The notes beneath the pieces were generated by a model. That model was not told the DNA's origin, did not search any database, and saw only the letters and a program-made list of their open reading frames with translations. Positions 27,227 to 37,039 of a DNA stretch of 64,000 nt are shown one piece after another. Numbering within the stretch: position 1 is the first letter of the stretch; each line of letters starts with the position of its first letter. Made by a program: the position numbers and the translations under genes. The stretch is from Sinorhizobium terangae (lineage in GTDB: Bacteria > Pseudomonadota > Alphaproteobacteria > Rhizobiales > Rhizobiaceae), in NCBI RefSeq assembly GCF_009601505.1, contig NZ_WITC01000095.1, positions 21,114 to 85,113 on the forward strand, written 5' to 3'.

Positions 27227-27227
27227 A

Positions 27228-28379
27228 ATGGCGCTTCAGTTTGCCGCAGAGGAATACGCAGCCCGCCTTGCGCGGCTGACGGCCAAAATGCAGGAAGAGA
27301 AGCTCGACGCCCTGCTGCTCTTTGCGCAGGAGAGCATGTACTGGCTGACCGGTTACGATACGTTCGGCTACTGCTTCTTTCAGACGCTGGTCGTCACGAA
27401 AGACGGATCGATGGTGCTCCTGACGCGCTCGGCCGACCTGCGCCAGGCGCGTCACACGTCCAATATCGAGCGCATTGAAATCTGGGTGGATCGGGTCAAT
27501 GCCGATCCGGCGGTGGACCTCAAGAACCTGCTCAACGAACTCGACCTGCTCGGCTGCCGGATCGGCGTCGAATACGACACGCACGGCATGACCGGCAGAA
27601 CGGCACGACTGGTCGACCACCAACTCGCCAACTTCGGCGAAATGATCGACGCCTCGCTCCTTGTGAGCCGCCTTCGCCTGATCAAGAGCCCCGCCGAAAT
27701 CGCCCATGTCGAAAAGGCAGCCAGCCTCGCCGACGACGCGCTCGAAGCGGCCCTGCCACTGATCCGCCCGGGTGGCAGCGAGGCCGCCATTCTCGCGGCC
27801 ATGCAGGGCGCGGTCTTTGCCGGCGGTGGCGACTATCCGGCCAACGAATTCATCATCGGCTCCGGCGCCGACGCCCTGCTCTGCCGCTACAAGTCCGGCC
27901 GGCGCACGCTCGACGCCAACGACCAGCTGACCCTCGAATGGGCAGGCGTCAGCGCCCATTACCATGCGGCAATGATGCGCACCGTCGTGATCGGAGAGCC
28001 GACCGCCCGCCACCGCGAGCTCTACAGCGCCTGCCGCGAGACGATCCAGGCGATCGAAATGGTGCTCCGCCCCGGCAACACCTTCGGCACCGTCTTCGAC
28101 GTCCATGCCAAGATCATGGACGAACGCGGCCTCGCCCGCCACCGGCTGAACGCCTGCGGCTATTCTCTTGGTGCGCGCTTCTCCCCATCCTGGATGGAGC
28201 ACCAGATGTTCCATGTCGGCAACCCTGAGGAGATCGAGCCGGACATGTCGCTCTTCGTGCACATGATCATCATGGATTCCGACAGCGGAACAGCCATGAC
28301 CCTCGGCCAGACCTACCTCACGACACCCGAGAAGCCACGCGCGCTCTCACGTTACGGGCTGGACTTCATTTCTGCGTAA
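27228..28379 (+). CDS. M24-family protein without canonical metal ligands
   Basis: A 383-residue protein with a creatinase-type N-terminal domain (about residues 5-135) and a pita-bread C-terminal domain (about 150-375). M24 aminopeptidases bind two metals through Asp, Asp, His, Glu, Glu; here the sites read LEWAGVSAHYHAAMMRT, CGYSLGARF, FVHMIIM and LGQTYLTT, so most ligands are replaced. It therefore resembles creatinase and ectoine-hydrolase (DoeA) proteins, which do not act as metallo-aminopeptidases. The start overlaps the pgeF ribosome region by one base spacing. I infer a C-N hydrolase on a small substrate, unknown. Confidence 0.85.
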   Translation: MALQFAAEEYAARLARLTAKMQEEKLDALLLFAQESMYWLTGYDTFGYCFFQTLVVTKDGSMVLLTRSADLRQARHTSNIERIEIWVDRVNADPAVDLKNLLNELDLLGCRIGVEYDTHGMTGRTARLVDHQLANFGEMIDASLLVSRLRLIKSPAEIAHVEKAASLADDALEAALPLIRPGGSEAAILAAMQGAVFAGGGDYPANEFIIGSGADALLCRYKSGRRTLDANDQLTLEWAGVSAHYHAAMMRTVVIGEPTARHRELYSACRETIQAIEMVLRPGNTFGTVFDVHAKIMDERGLARHRLNACGYSLGARFSPSWMEHQMFHVGNPEEIEPDMSLFVHMIIMDSDSGTAMTLGQTYLTTPEKPRALSRYGLDFISA

Positions 28380-28556
28380 GGAAATCCGCCTATGATTTCC
28401 GACCGAGACGGAAGGCAGCTTCCTGGAGCATCCCTTGTGCGTTCATTTCAACGCACGGCGCTCTAGAAGCTGTCGGGAAGCGGAACGGGATCAGGGCGTG
28501 CGAAGCTCCCCTCCCGCTCCGACTGTTAGAGTCGAGACGGACGGACGGTGGGAACG

Positions 28557-29489
28557 ATGCGCAAGCTGATCATGCCTATCGCAAGCCTTGGTCTTGCAAC
28601 TGCACTTACAGGCTGCAACAGCACGGATGTGCTGATACCGCAGGTGGATGTGGGCGCCGGGAACTTCCGTTCCCCGCCCGTGACGCAGTCCGATCTCGAC
28701 ACCATGTCGACGCAAACGGCCATCGTTCCGGTGCAAACCGTGCCACCAAGCAGCACGGCCGCCTTCTCGGCGCAGCCGAACATCTCCAGCCCGCCGACGC
28801 AATATGCCACGGGCGATGCCACCTATACGGATCCTGCCGGCACGCTCGACGCCCAGGCAAACCGCCTTGCCGAAGGCACGGTGCCGATCCAGTCAAGGCA
28901 GGCCCAGACCGTACAAGACGAGGCCGAACAAGGCGAGACGGGCCCAGACGAGACTGGACAAGACGAGGTCGGGCAAGTTGAGGTAAGGAAGGTCCAGACC
29001 ACGCGCATACAAAGCCCCGCCCCTCAGCAGGAGCCGGCCCCGCAGCAATCCGCGACGGAACCAGCAGCCAGCGCGCCCCAACAAGAAGTAGACCAGACCG
29101 CCGCCCTGCCAGCGGCAAGCGGCTCGGGCGGCATTCGCTTCCTGCCGATCATCGGTGCACCGGTCGAGGCGGTGACCCCGCTTTCGAAACAACTCGGCGC
29201 CGACGCCCGCGCGCAGGGGCTGGCGATCAAGGGCTCTGCGGACAAGACGAGCGAGCATATCCTCAAGGGCTATTTTTCGGCGCTCAACGACGGCGGCAAG
29301 ACGACGGTCGTCTATGTCTGGGACATTCTCGACGGCAGCGGCAACCGCCTGCACCGCATCCAGGGCCAGGACACCGTGGGCAGCACGGCCGCCGAGCCCT
29401 GGAGCGCGGTCCCGCCGGAAACAATGCAGGCGATCGCCACCAAGACGATCAAAGCCTACCTCGATTGGCGTCAGTCGAGAGCAGGATGA
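28557..29489 (+). CDS. Lipoprotein with a pentapeptide repeat region
   Basis: A 310-residue protein. The signal sequence MRKLIMPIASLGLATALTGC has the lipobox LTGC, so Lgt and signal peptidase II would process it. A Pro/Gln/Ser/Thr-rich low-complexity section (about residues 40-195) holds a 15-nt tandem repeat at 28920-28994 that encodes five units of the type E-T-G-Q-D. The C-terminal part (about 205-305: RFLPIIGAPVEAVTPLSKQLGADA...) looks like a folded domain seen in rhizobial lipoproteins without named function. I chose the ATG at 28557, behind GGTGGGAACG. Confidence 0.85.
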   Translation: MRKLIMPIASLGLATALTGCNSTDVLIPQVDVGAGNFRSPPVTQSDLDTMSTQTAIVPVQTVPPSSTAAFSAQPNISSPPTQYATGDATYTDPAGTLDAQANRLAEGTVPIQSRQAQTVQDEAEQGETGPDETGQDEVGQVEVRKVQTTRIQSPAPQQEPAPQQSATEPAASAPQQEVDQTAALPAASGSGGIRFLPIIGAPVEAVTPLSKQLGADARAQGLAIKGSADKTSEHILKGYFSALNDGGKTTVVYVWDILDGSGNRLHRIQGQDTVGSTAAEPWSAVPPETMQAIATKTIKAYLDWRQSRAG

Positions 29490-29761
29490 GAAAAAGCGTG
29501 CGGTTTTCCGCCCGTATGCTCGCGACCCAAATCGTCGTGAACTTGGCCAGCTGACGCAAAGTTTTTAGGGTAATGGCCTTTGCGCCGCAGCATTCCCCCT
29601 TGCATTCAGGTTCAGGGACGCTAAAAAGCGGCCGATCAGCTCTGAACAGCGGCCATCCGTAAAGATTGCCCGCGATCGGAATGGCTCACGGATTTTGCGC
29701 GGAGAAAACCGCCCCGGACTGCACCCGGACGGAGGCCGCGCCAGCTCAAGGCGGACCGTCA

Positions 29762-30694
<933 letters not shown>

Positions 30695-30736
30695 AGTCGT
30701 TCGGTTCGACGAAGGTCACTGCAGCAGGAATGTGTT

Positions 30737-30766
30737 AACGCCGGCGCCCTAGCGCCGGCGTTCTTC
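30737..30766 (+). terminator. Rho-independent terminator after prs
   Basis: AACGCCGGCGC / GCGCCGGCGTT, an 11-bp hairpin with a four-base loop, is followed by TTCTTCTT on the plus strand. Confidence 0.82.
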
Positions 30767-30773
30767 TTAGAGC

Positions 30774-31808
30774 TTATCGACCTTTACCCAGGACCTGCGC
30801 CACCGGCTGGTCGGCTAGATTGTCGATGAACCAGTTCGGATAGACCGGCGCCGGCACGGTCTCTGCATCGAGCGCCGAAATTTCACCTTCCGTCAGGGTG
30901 AGCTCCGCAGCTCCGAGGTTGTCTGCCAACTGGTGCGGCTTGGAGGCCCCGAGCAACACGCTTGTTACTGCCTTCTTGGCGAGCAACCAGGCGATCGCTA
31001 CTTGTGCCACGCTCGCCCCATGCGCGTCGGCGATGGTGCGCATGCGTTCCACGAGCCGGAACCCCTGTTCCTTGTCGAACGGCAGGATGTCGAAGCCCGA
31101 ATAGCGGTTGTCCGGATCGCCGAGATTCTCGCGAGTGTATTTGCCGGAAAGGAAGCCCGAGGCGAGCGGGCTCCAGACGGTGAGCCCCAGCCCATAACGC
31201 TGCATCATCGGGATGACATCTCGCTCCACGTCGCGGCCAAGCAACGAATAATGCATCTGGCCATGGGTGAAGGGCGCAAGGCCATTGGCCTTCTGTATTT
31301 CGAGCGCCGCCGCGACCTTCCACGCCGACCAGTTCGAGAAGCCGATATAGCGCGCCTTGCCGGAGCGGATGACCTCGTCGAGCGCCGACAGCGTCTCTTC
31401 CAGCGGCGTGTAGGGATCCTCCTTGTGGACGATGTAGACGTCGATCCAGTCGGTGCCGAGCCGTTTCAGGCTCTGGTCCACGGACCAGAGAATGTGGCGG
31501 CGGGAGAGACCGGCCTGCGTCAGCGGCGTCCCGGTGCGAAAACCGACCTTCGTGGCGATCACCACCTCGTCGCGACGCGTCCTCAGCGCCTCGCCGAGAA
31601 TGCGCTCCGACTGACCGGATGCGTATGCGTCGGCCGTATCGAAAAAATTGATGCCGGCATCCAGCGCTTTCCCGACGAGGGCGGCCGCCGCCTCGGCATC
31701 CGTCTTGTAGACTGCACCGATGCTGCGGTCGCCGGCCGTGAAGGTCATGGCGCCGAAAGCAAGACGCGAAACCACGAGACCGGTATTGCCGAGTGTTGTG
31801 TACTGCAT
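30774..31808 (-). CDS. Aldo/keto reductase
   Basis: A 344-residue NADPH-dependent reductase of the AKR superfamily (TIM barrel). The catalytic tetrad is visible as Asp in FDTADAYASG, Tyr in the same segment, Lys in ATKVGFRTG and His in VHKEDPYT. Cofactor-binding pieces include SNWSAWKVA and the C-terminal LLGASKPHQLADNLGA. It begins behind CGGAGGAAAAC. It is divergent from a LysR gene, which is frameshifted. The carbonyl substrate is unknown. Confidence 0.9.
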   Translation of the reverse strand: MQYTTLGNTGLVVSRLAFGAMTFTAGDRSIGAVYKTDAEAAAALVGKALDAGINFFDTADAYASGQSERILGEALRTRRDEVVIATKVGFRTGTPLTQAGLSRRHILWSVDQSLKRLGTDWIDVYIVHKEDPYTPLEETLSALDEVIRSGKARYIGFSNWSAWKVAAALEIQKANGLAPFTHGQMHYSLLGRDVERDVIPMMQRYGLGLTVWSPLASGFLSGKYTRENLGDPDNRYSGFDILPFDKEQGFRLVERMRTIADAHGASVAQVAIAWLLAKKAVTSVLLGASKPHQLADNLGAAELTLTEGEISALDAETVPAPVYPNWFIDNLADQPVAQVLGKGR

Positions 31809-31902
31809 GTTTTCCTCCGTTCTGCCCGATGGGCCACATTAGCGGTTGGCGGCGATCATGCCAAAACGGATTATTGTGAAAAATAGGATGTCTCTGTAAA
31901 GG

Positions 31903-31923
31903 TTATGAAGAATAACTTCATAA
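31903..31923. promoter_or_regulatory. Inverted-repeat operator between AKR and LysR genes
   Basis: TTATGAAG / CTTCATAA, a perfect 8-bp inverted repeat with the five-base spacer AATAA, gives a T-N11-A LysR box. It lies 11 bases before the GTG start of the LysR gene and about 95 bases before the reductase gene. Confidence 0.5.
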
Positions 31924-31933
31924 TGGCGCGACA

Positions 31934-32855
31934 GTGGCAACCGACCCCTTCAGCGGATTGATGGAATTCCTGGCGGTGGCGGAGCATCGCAGCTTCACCG
32001 CCGCCGCAGCCACGCTCGGCGTTACGCCGAATGCCGTCAGCCAGACGATCAAGGCGCTCGAGACTCGGCTTGGCGTTCAGCTCTTCGTCCGCACCACGCG
32101 CCGCGTGGCCTTGACGGAAGCTGGTAGCGCATTGCTGCTGCGCGCGCGCCCGGCGGCATCCGAGATCGCTGAGGCCTATGATCTGCTTGGCGGCTTTCGC
32201 GACCGTCCGATCGGCAACCTCCGGCTAACCGTCCCGCGCATGGCGATCCCGCTCGTTCTGACCCCGCTGCTGCCGCGCTTTCGGCAGGCCTATTCGGACG
32301 TGTCCGTGGAAGTCTCGATCGATGACGCGGCCATCGATATCACCGAACGCGGCTTCGACGCCGGCATCCGCATCGGCGAGGCCGTCGAAAAGGATTATGG
32401 TCGCTGTCAGGCTGACGCCCGACATTGGCTGGGCAGTCGTCGGCGCACCCGCCTATTTCGCCCGACGCGGCCGACCGGCGACGCCAGAGGAACTGACCCG
32501 GCACGAATCGATCCGCTATCGCTATCCCACTTCCGGCACGATCTATCGCTGGGAGTTCGAGCGGGAGGGGCGCGATTTCTCCGTCGACGCTCCGGGCGGG
32601 TTGACCGTCAACGACTTCCTGCTGCTCATCGAACTGGCGCAAGCGGGGATGGGACTCGCCTATCTGCCGGAGCCGTCGGTGCGCGAGGCTGTCGCAGCCG
32701 GGCGTCTCGAACGCGTGCTCCACGCCTATCTGCCGACATCGCCGGGCCTCTTCATCTATTTTCCTGCCAAGGCCCAGACGCAGCCCAAACTGCGGGCGTT
32801 TCTCGATCTGGCAACGAGGATCGGACGCGAGAAAACATCGGCAACGGGACACTGA
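31934..32855 (+). pseudogene. LysR-family regulator gene with a one-base frameshift
   Basis: The GTG start at 31934 opens a LysR protein with an intact helix-turn-helix (FTAAAATLGVTPNAVSQTIKALETRLGVQLF) and the first half of the effector domain, up to GIRIGEAVEKD. The frame then shifts. The other frame resumes as MVAVRLTPDIGWAVVGAPAYFARRG... and ends normally at 32855. Removing one T at 32395/32396 restores a continuous protein of about 306 residues. It is divergent from the aldo/keto reductase. It is either a true recent pseudogene, a site of recoding, or a sequencing error; no slippery run is present. Confidence 0.85.
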
Positions 32856-32873
32856 CTGCGGCAAAGCGTGCGC

Positions 32874-33467
32874 CTACGCGGCGAATGGCTTTGCCAGTTC
32901 GTCCGGCTTTGGCTGACTGTTTTCGAGAAGGGCCGACACGGGTTCCGCACCATCGAGTACCAGAACTTTCACGACTTGCGACAACGCATTCAGCTTGACG
33001 GCTGCGGGATCTGGGGACACTTTTGCGGCAGCGATTTCCGCGTCAAACGCAGCCTGCTTTTCCGCAATCTGCTCTTTGAAGATTTCGCCCTTCATCGCAG
33101 CCACAGACGGAATGGTCGTCGTGATCGATGCTCCATCCGGCAGATCGGTGTGTATCGTGAACTCTTCTGGCGGAAAGCTCTGGCGATGCTTAATGATCAA
33201 ATCGGCGAGCGCAATGTGCTTGGCGTTGTCTGGGTGGATTCCGCCCAGCGTCGCGCCGCGTTTCATCGCGGCATCATAAGAATCCAAAAACTCTTTCTGA
33301 AAGTCGCTATTTCCCGCAATGGCATTGAAAATAGCTGCTGCAACCGCATCCGAGCTGGCCTTGAACACTGATGAGAGGAGGAAATCGACAGCCGACACGC
33401 CGGCCCGCGAACCGGATCGCAGGATGGCCAGAGCAGCAGAATTGCCCACGGACGAAATCGTTGTCAT
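32874..33467 (-). CDS. Hypothetical protein
   Basis: A 197-residue protein I do not recognise. The ATG at 33467 has a strong GAGGGAG ribosome site; a start at 33485 would add six residues. The sequence is rich in Ala and helix-forming residues (SAALAILRSGSRAGVSAVDFLLSSVF), with a central TTTIPSVAAMKGEIFKEQIAEKQAAFDAEI helix and no signal peptide or membrane segment. It converges on the frameshifted LysR gene, ending 18 bases from it. Codon use fits the rest of the window. Confidence 0.7.
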   Translation of the reverse strand: MTTISSVGNSAALAILRSGSRAGVSAVDFLLSSVFKASSDAVAAAIFNAIAGNSDFQKEFLDSYDAAMKRGATLGGIHPDNAKHIALADLIIKHRQSFPPEEFTIHTDLPDGASITTTIPSVAAMKGEIFKEQIAEKQAAFDAEIAAAKVSPDPAAVKLNALSQVVKVLVLDGAEPVSALLENSQPKPDELAKPFAA

Positions 33468-33623
33468 GAAACTGCTCCCTCGCAAATTTCAACGCCCGCA
33501 TCGGCATCGAAATCAATCAGCATCTGCGGCTTCATGCCTGGCAACAAAAGAGTGGAAAAACTGCAGCAACTACTATAGATTGCAAACGTTTAAGAAGGCC
33601 TAACGCGACCGGCGCAGCCGGCA

Positions 33624-34013
33624 CTAACTGCCGCCACAAGCCAGGGGTTGTACCGTGCAAACCTCGCCTCCACCGAACAGACGCGACCGCGTCAAAAAAC
33701 GCTTCTCCCGACCATTATCGAGCGAGAACATCCCGCCCCTTCCCGGAACGACATCGATGATCAGTTGCGTGTGCTTCCAGACTTCAAACTGGCTGGCGCT
33801 GATATAGACCGGCACGCCGTCGATCTCGCCGAGCCTCACGTCATTGTCGCCGACGATGTAGTCATCCGCCGGATAGCACATCGGCGACGAGCCGTCGCAG
33901 CAGCCGCCCGACTGATGAAAGAGAATGTCCGGATGATCGCGCCGGATCTCGCGGATGAGTTCGATTGCCGCATCGGTCGCAAGCACCCGCGGCTCGCTAT
34001 TTGTTTCCGTCAT
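33624..34013 (-). CDS. DUF779 protein (aldehyde dehydrogenase-associated)
   Basis: A 129-residue cytosolic protein of the DUF779 family, usually encoded next to acetaldehyde dehydrogenases. Conserved cysteines appear in HQSGGCCDGSSPMCYP (residues 33-48) and near the C-terminus (EVCTVQPLACGGS), which suggests metal or redox chemistry. The start is ATG 34013, behind GGGAGAAAATC. It follows the aldehyde dehydrogenase gene by about 100 bases on the same strand. The biochemical role is not established; I infer an accessory function for the dehydrogenase. Confidence 0.88.
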   Translation of the reverse strand: MTETNSEPRVLATDAAIELIREIRRDHPDILFHQSGGCCDGSSPMCYPADDYIVGDNDVRLGEIDGVPVYISASQFEVWKHTQLIIDVVPGRGGMFSLDNGREKRFLTRSRLFGGGEVCTVQPLACGGS

Positions 34014-34114
34014 GATTTTCTCCCTTCCCGCACGACCGACAGGCCCCCGATGAAATACCGGAAGCCCGCCGGGAGGATCACTGGCGGATCGCCGCCGGGA
34101 TCGAACTGTGAGGA

Positions 34115-35623
34115 TCAGAAGAAGCCGAGCGCCTTCGGGCTGTAGCTCACCAGCATGTTCTTGGTCTGCTGGTAATGGTCGAGCATCATCTTGTGCGTCT
34201 CGCGGCCGATGCCGGACTGCTTGTAGCCACCGAAAGCGGCATGCGCCGGATAGGCGTGGTAGCAATTGGTCCAGACGCGGCCGGCCTGGATGGCACGGCC
34301 GAAGTGGTAGCACCGGTTGGCATCCCGGCTCCACACACCGGCACCGAGGCCATAGAGCGTGTCGTTGGCAATCTCCAGCGCCTCGGCCTCGGTCTTGAAG
34401 GTCGTCACCGAAACGACGGGCCCAAAAATCTCCTCCTGGAAGATGCGCATCCTGTTGTGGCCGCGGAAGACCGTCGGCTTGACGTAGTAGCCGCCGGAGA
34501 GCTCGCCTTCGAGCACGTTGCGCCCGCCGCCGGTCAGCACCTCGGCCCCTTCCTCCTTGCCGATCTCGATATAGGCGAGGATCTTTTCGAGCTGCTCGCT
34601 CGACGCCTGTGCGCCGATCATCGTCGCCTGGTCGAGCGGGTTGCCCTGACGGATCGCTTCGACTCGCTTCAGCGCCCGCTCCATAAAACGGTCATAGATG
34701 CTCTCCTGGACCAGCGCGCGGCTTGGGCAAGTGCAGACCTCGCCTTGGTTGAGCGCGAACATCGCAAAGCCCTCAAGTGCCTTGTCGAAATAGTCGTCGT
34801 CCTCGCTCACCACATCGGCGAAGAAAATATTCGGCGATTTGCCGCCGAGTTCGAGCGTAACCGGTATAAGGTTCTGGCTGGCATATTGCATGATCAGCCG
34901 CCCGGTCGTCGTCTCGCCGGTGAATGCGATCTTGGCGATGCGGGGGCTGGTGGCGAGCGGCTTGCCCGCTTCAAGGCCGAAGCCGTTGACGATGTTCAAG
35001 ACGCCCGGCGGCAGGAGGTCGCCTACGAGTTCTGCCCAGACGAGAATGGAGGCCGGCGTCTGCTCGGCCGGCTTCAGCACGACGCAGTTTCCGGCGGCGA
35101 GCGCCGGCGCCAACTTCCACGCGGCCATCAGGATCGGGAAGTTCCAGGGGATGATCTGGCCGACGACCCCGAGAGGCTCATGGAAGTGATAGGCCACCGT
35201 GTCGTGGTCGATCTCGCCGATCGAGCCCTCCTGAGCGCGGATGCAAGCGGCGAAATAACGGAAATGATCGATCGCCAGCGGAATGTCGGCAGCCATGGTC
35301 TCGCGGATCGGCTTGCCGTTGTCGAAGGTTTCCGCCCGCGCCAGAAGCTCCAGATTGGCTTCCATGCGGTCAGCGATCTTCATCAGAATGTTGGAGCGCT
35401 CCGTCGTCGACGTCCGCCCCCATTTTTCTCGCGCCGCATGCGCAGCATCGAGCGCGGCCTCGATATCGGCCGCATCGGAACGGGCGACCTGGCAAAGCGT
35501 GCCACCGGTGACCGGCGTCGTATTGTCGAAATAGCGGCCCGCAACCGGCTCCCGCCATTCGCCGCCAATGAAGTTTCCATATTTCTGCTTGTACGGGGTC
35601 TCGACAATCTTCTGGTGCAGCAT
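34115..35623 (-). CDS. NAD-dependent aldehyde dehydrogenase (acetaldehyde type)
   Basis: A 502-residue aldehyde dehydrogenase of the ExaC/AcoD type, oxidising acetaldehyde or similar aldehydes to acids. The catalytic cysteine is Cys297 in [11 protein letters not shown], the general base Glu258 in LELGGKSPN, Asn161 lies in PWNFP, and [10 protein letters not shown] is the NAD-binding turn. The ATG at 35623 has a GGGAGG ribosome site; a longer frame to 35707 has none. It forms a unit with DUF779 downstream and the GAF-Fis regulator upstream, all on the minus strand, typical for alcohol/aldehyde use. Confidence 0.94.
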   Translation of the reverse strand: MLHQKIVETPYKQKYGNFIGGEWREPVAGRYFDNTTPVTGGTLCQVARSDAADIEAALDAAHAAREKWGRTSTTERSNILMKIADRMEANLELLARAETFDNGKPIRETMAADIPLAIDHFRYFAACIRAQEGSIGEIDHDTVAYHFHEPLGVVGQIIPWNFPILMAAWKLAPALAAGNCVVLKPAEQTPASILVWAELVGDLLPPGVLNIVNGFGLEAGKPLATSPRIAKIAFTGETTTGRLIMQYASQNLIPVTLELGGKSPNIFFADVVSEDDDYFDKALEGFAMFALNQGEVCTCPSRALVQESIYDRFMERALKRVEAIRQGNPLDQATMIGAQASSEQLEKILAYIEIGKEEGAEVLTGGGRNVLEGELSGGYYVKPTVFRGHNRMRIFQEEIFGPVVSVTTFKTEAEALEIANDTLYGLGAGVWSRDANRCYHFGRAIQAGRVWTNCYHAYPAHAAFGGYKQSGIGRETHKMMLDHYQQTKNMLVSYSPKALGFF

Positions 35624-35720
35624 GGCTTCCTCCCTTCGAACAGCAGTCCTTTGCTGTGCGAAGAAGGGTGAGGCCGAATATCGAACTGCGATAGAGAGGC
35701 ACAGCACTCGACAGTGCCAT

Positions 35721-35740
35721 CTGTTTCAGAATTGAGACAG
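35721..35740. promoter_or_regulatory. Candidate binding site for the GAF-Fis regulator
   Basis: CTGTTTCA / TGAGACAG form an inverted repeat (seven of eight matching) with a four-base spacer, about 100 bases before the aldehyde dehydrogenase gene and just after the regulator gene. Its position fits an upstream activating sequence. I see no convincing sigma-54 -24/-12 box between it and the gene. Confidence 0.45.
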
Positions 35741-35777
35741 GCAGGACCGGCTCGGCGTGCTGCAGCGCAGCAATCGC

Positions 35778-36734
35778 TCAGTTCAGCGAAAGCCGCTTCA
35801 TCTTGCGGTAAAGCGTGGCGCGGCTGATTCCGAGAAGGTCGGCGGCCATCGAGACGTTGCCGTTCGCACGCGACAGAACGCGGCGAAGTGCAGCTCGCTC
35901 AGCATCCGGCAGTTCCCCTCCGTCGCCGGGCGGCTCTTCCTGGAGCAGGTCGGAAGCGGGAACGCCCGCTGCAATCCGCCTGTCGTCGAGGCCGAGCCGC
36001 TGGCGCGCGGCGCGGGTTGCACCAAGGACGAGGTCGTCGCGGTCGACCGCAAGTAAGGCCGGCCCTGCCCTGTCTACCTGTACGAGCACGATGCGCGCCC
36101 CAGCGCAGGCCCGCCGGAAAAGATTGGCCTCGATGCGGTAGGCGGCGTCGCGCACGGCCTGGGAGAGGATCGACACCGTTGCCTCGGACGCGTCGTCGCG
36201 GCAGGTGGAAATGTCAATCGCCCCCGCAAGGTGTCCCGCCTCGTCCCGGATCGGCGCCGTCGCGCAACTCAGTCCGATATTGCGGCTCAGGAAATGCTGG
36301 TCACGCTGGATGACGACAGCGCGCTCGTCGGCGATGGCAGTGCCAATGCCATTTGTGCCGACGCTTGCCTCGCTCCACACGGTTCCCGACCACAGGCCGA
36401 CATCGCGAAATTCGGCATCATCTCCGACCGCGCCGCGGCGTTCGAGCGCGACGCCCTTGTCGTCGGTCAACAGAAGGCAGCAGCCGGCCTTGCCGATGAC
36501 TGCGAACAGCCGATCGAGTTCTCCGGCCGCCTCGGCAACCAATACGCCGGAACGCTCGTGCGCCTGCCTGAATTCGTTGTCCGTGAGCCGTAAGGGCGAA
36601 CGGGCCTCCTCCGGTGTCAATCCATGCAAGGTCATGCAGCGGCGCCACGATGCCGCAACCGGCGAACTCGCCGCAGCCGACGATTGATGCGCGATCCTGT
36701 AGACGTGTTCGGAATGATCCCTGACGGCAGGCAT
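35778..36734 (-). CDS. GAF domain/Fis-type HTH regulator (AcoR-like, no AAA+ domain)
   Basis: A 318-residue regulator. An N-terminal region like AcoR (SSPVAASWRRCMTLHGLTPEEARSPLRLT) precedes a GAF domain (about 60-200, with GTNGIGTAIADERAVVI and APIRDEAGHLAGAIDIS), a degenerate PAS-like segment (about 210-255) and a Fis helix-turn-helix (about 275-316: ANGNVSMAADLLGISRATLYRKMKRL). Full AcoR proteins have a central sigma-54 AAA+ ATPase with GAFTGA; it is absent here. The ATG at 36734 has GGGAGGGAG. It probably controls the aldehyde dehydrogenase-DUF779 genes downstream by a route that does not use sigma-54. Confidence 0.87.
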   Translation of the reverse strand: MPAVRDHSEHVYRIAHQSSAAASSPVAASWRRCMTLHGLTPEEARSPLRLTDNEFRQAHERSGVLVAEAAGELDRLFAVIGKAGCCLLLTDDKGVALERRGAVGDDAEFRDVGLWSGTVWSEASVGTNGIGTAIADERAVVIQRDQHFLSRNIGLSCATAPIRDEAGHLAGAIDISTCRDDASEATVSILSQAVRDAAYRIEANLFRRACAGARIVLVQVDRAGPALLAVDRDDLVLGATRAARQRLGLDDRRIAAGVPASDLLQEEPPGDGGELPDAERAALRRVLSRANGNVSMAADLLGISRATLYRKMKRLSLN

Positions 36735-36900
36735 CCGCTCCCTCCCTGAAAGCGTCCTTCGGCGCGAACAGGTCCGCCGATCTCCCGCTCGGCATACCCA
36801 CGCCGCAGCACTATAGGCATCGATTGCGCGGCCGGTCCAGCCAGACGAAGGTCGCGCAATCAATCGCCTTCGTGGATATATCAAGTGACACAGTGCACCG

Positions 36901-36978
36901 AGCCGCGTGTTTTCAGACGCGCAACGGACAGTGTAGCGCTTTGAATTGCCGGATGTTTTTATCCTTAAATTGGGCATT
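36901..36978 (+). repeat. Mosaic element (modules A and B, degenerate)
   Basis: It contains TTTTCAGACGCGCAACGGAC, then GTGTAGCGCTTTGAATTGCC and GGATGTTTTTATCC. This is the A-linker-B arrangement seen elsewhere, without full right arms. It occupies the divergent gap between the GAF-Fis regulator and the BenE-type gene. Confidence 0.6.
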
Positions 36979-37039
36979 GGGATATGCTACTCGATGCCGT
37001 CATTTCACGCCCCGCTCCCGCAACATCCGGTTGTTCGCC

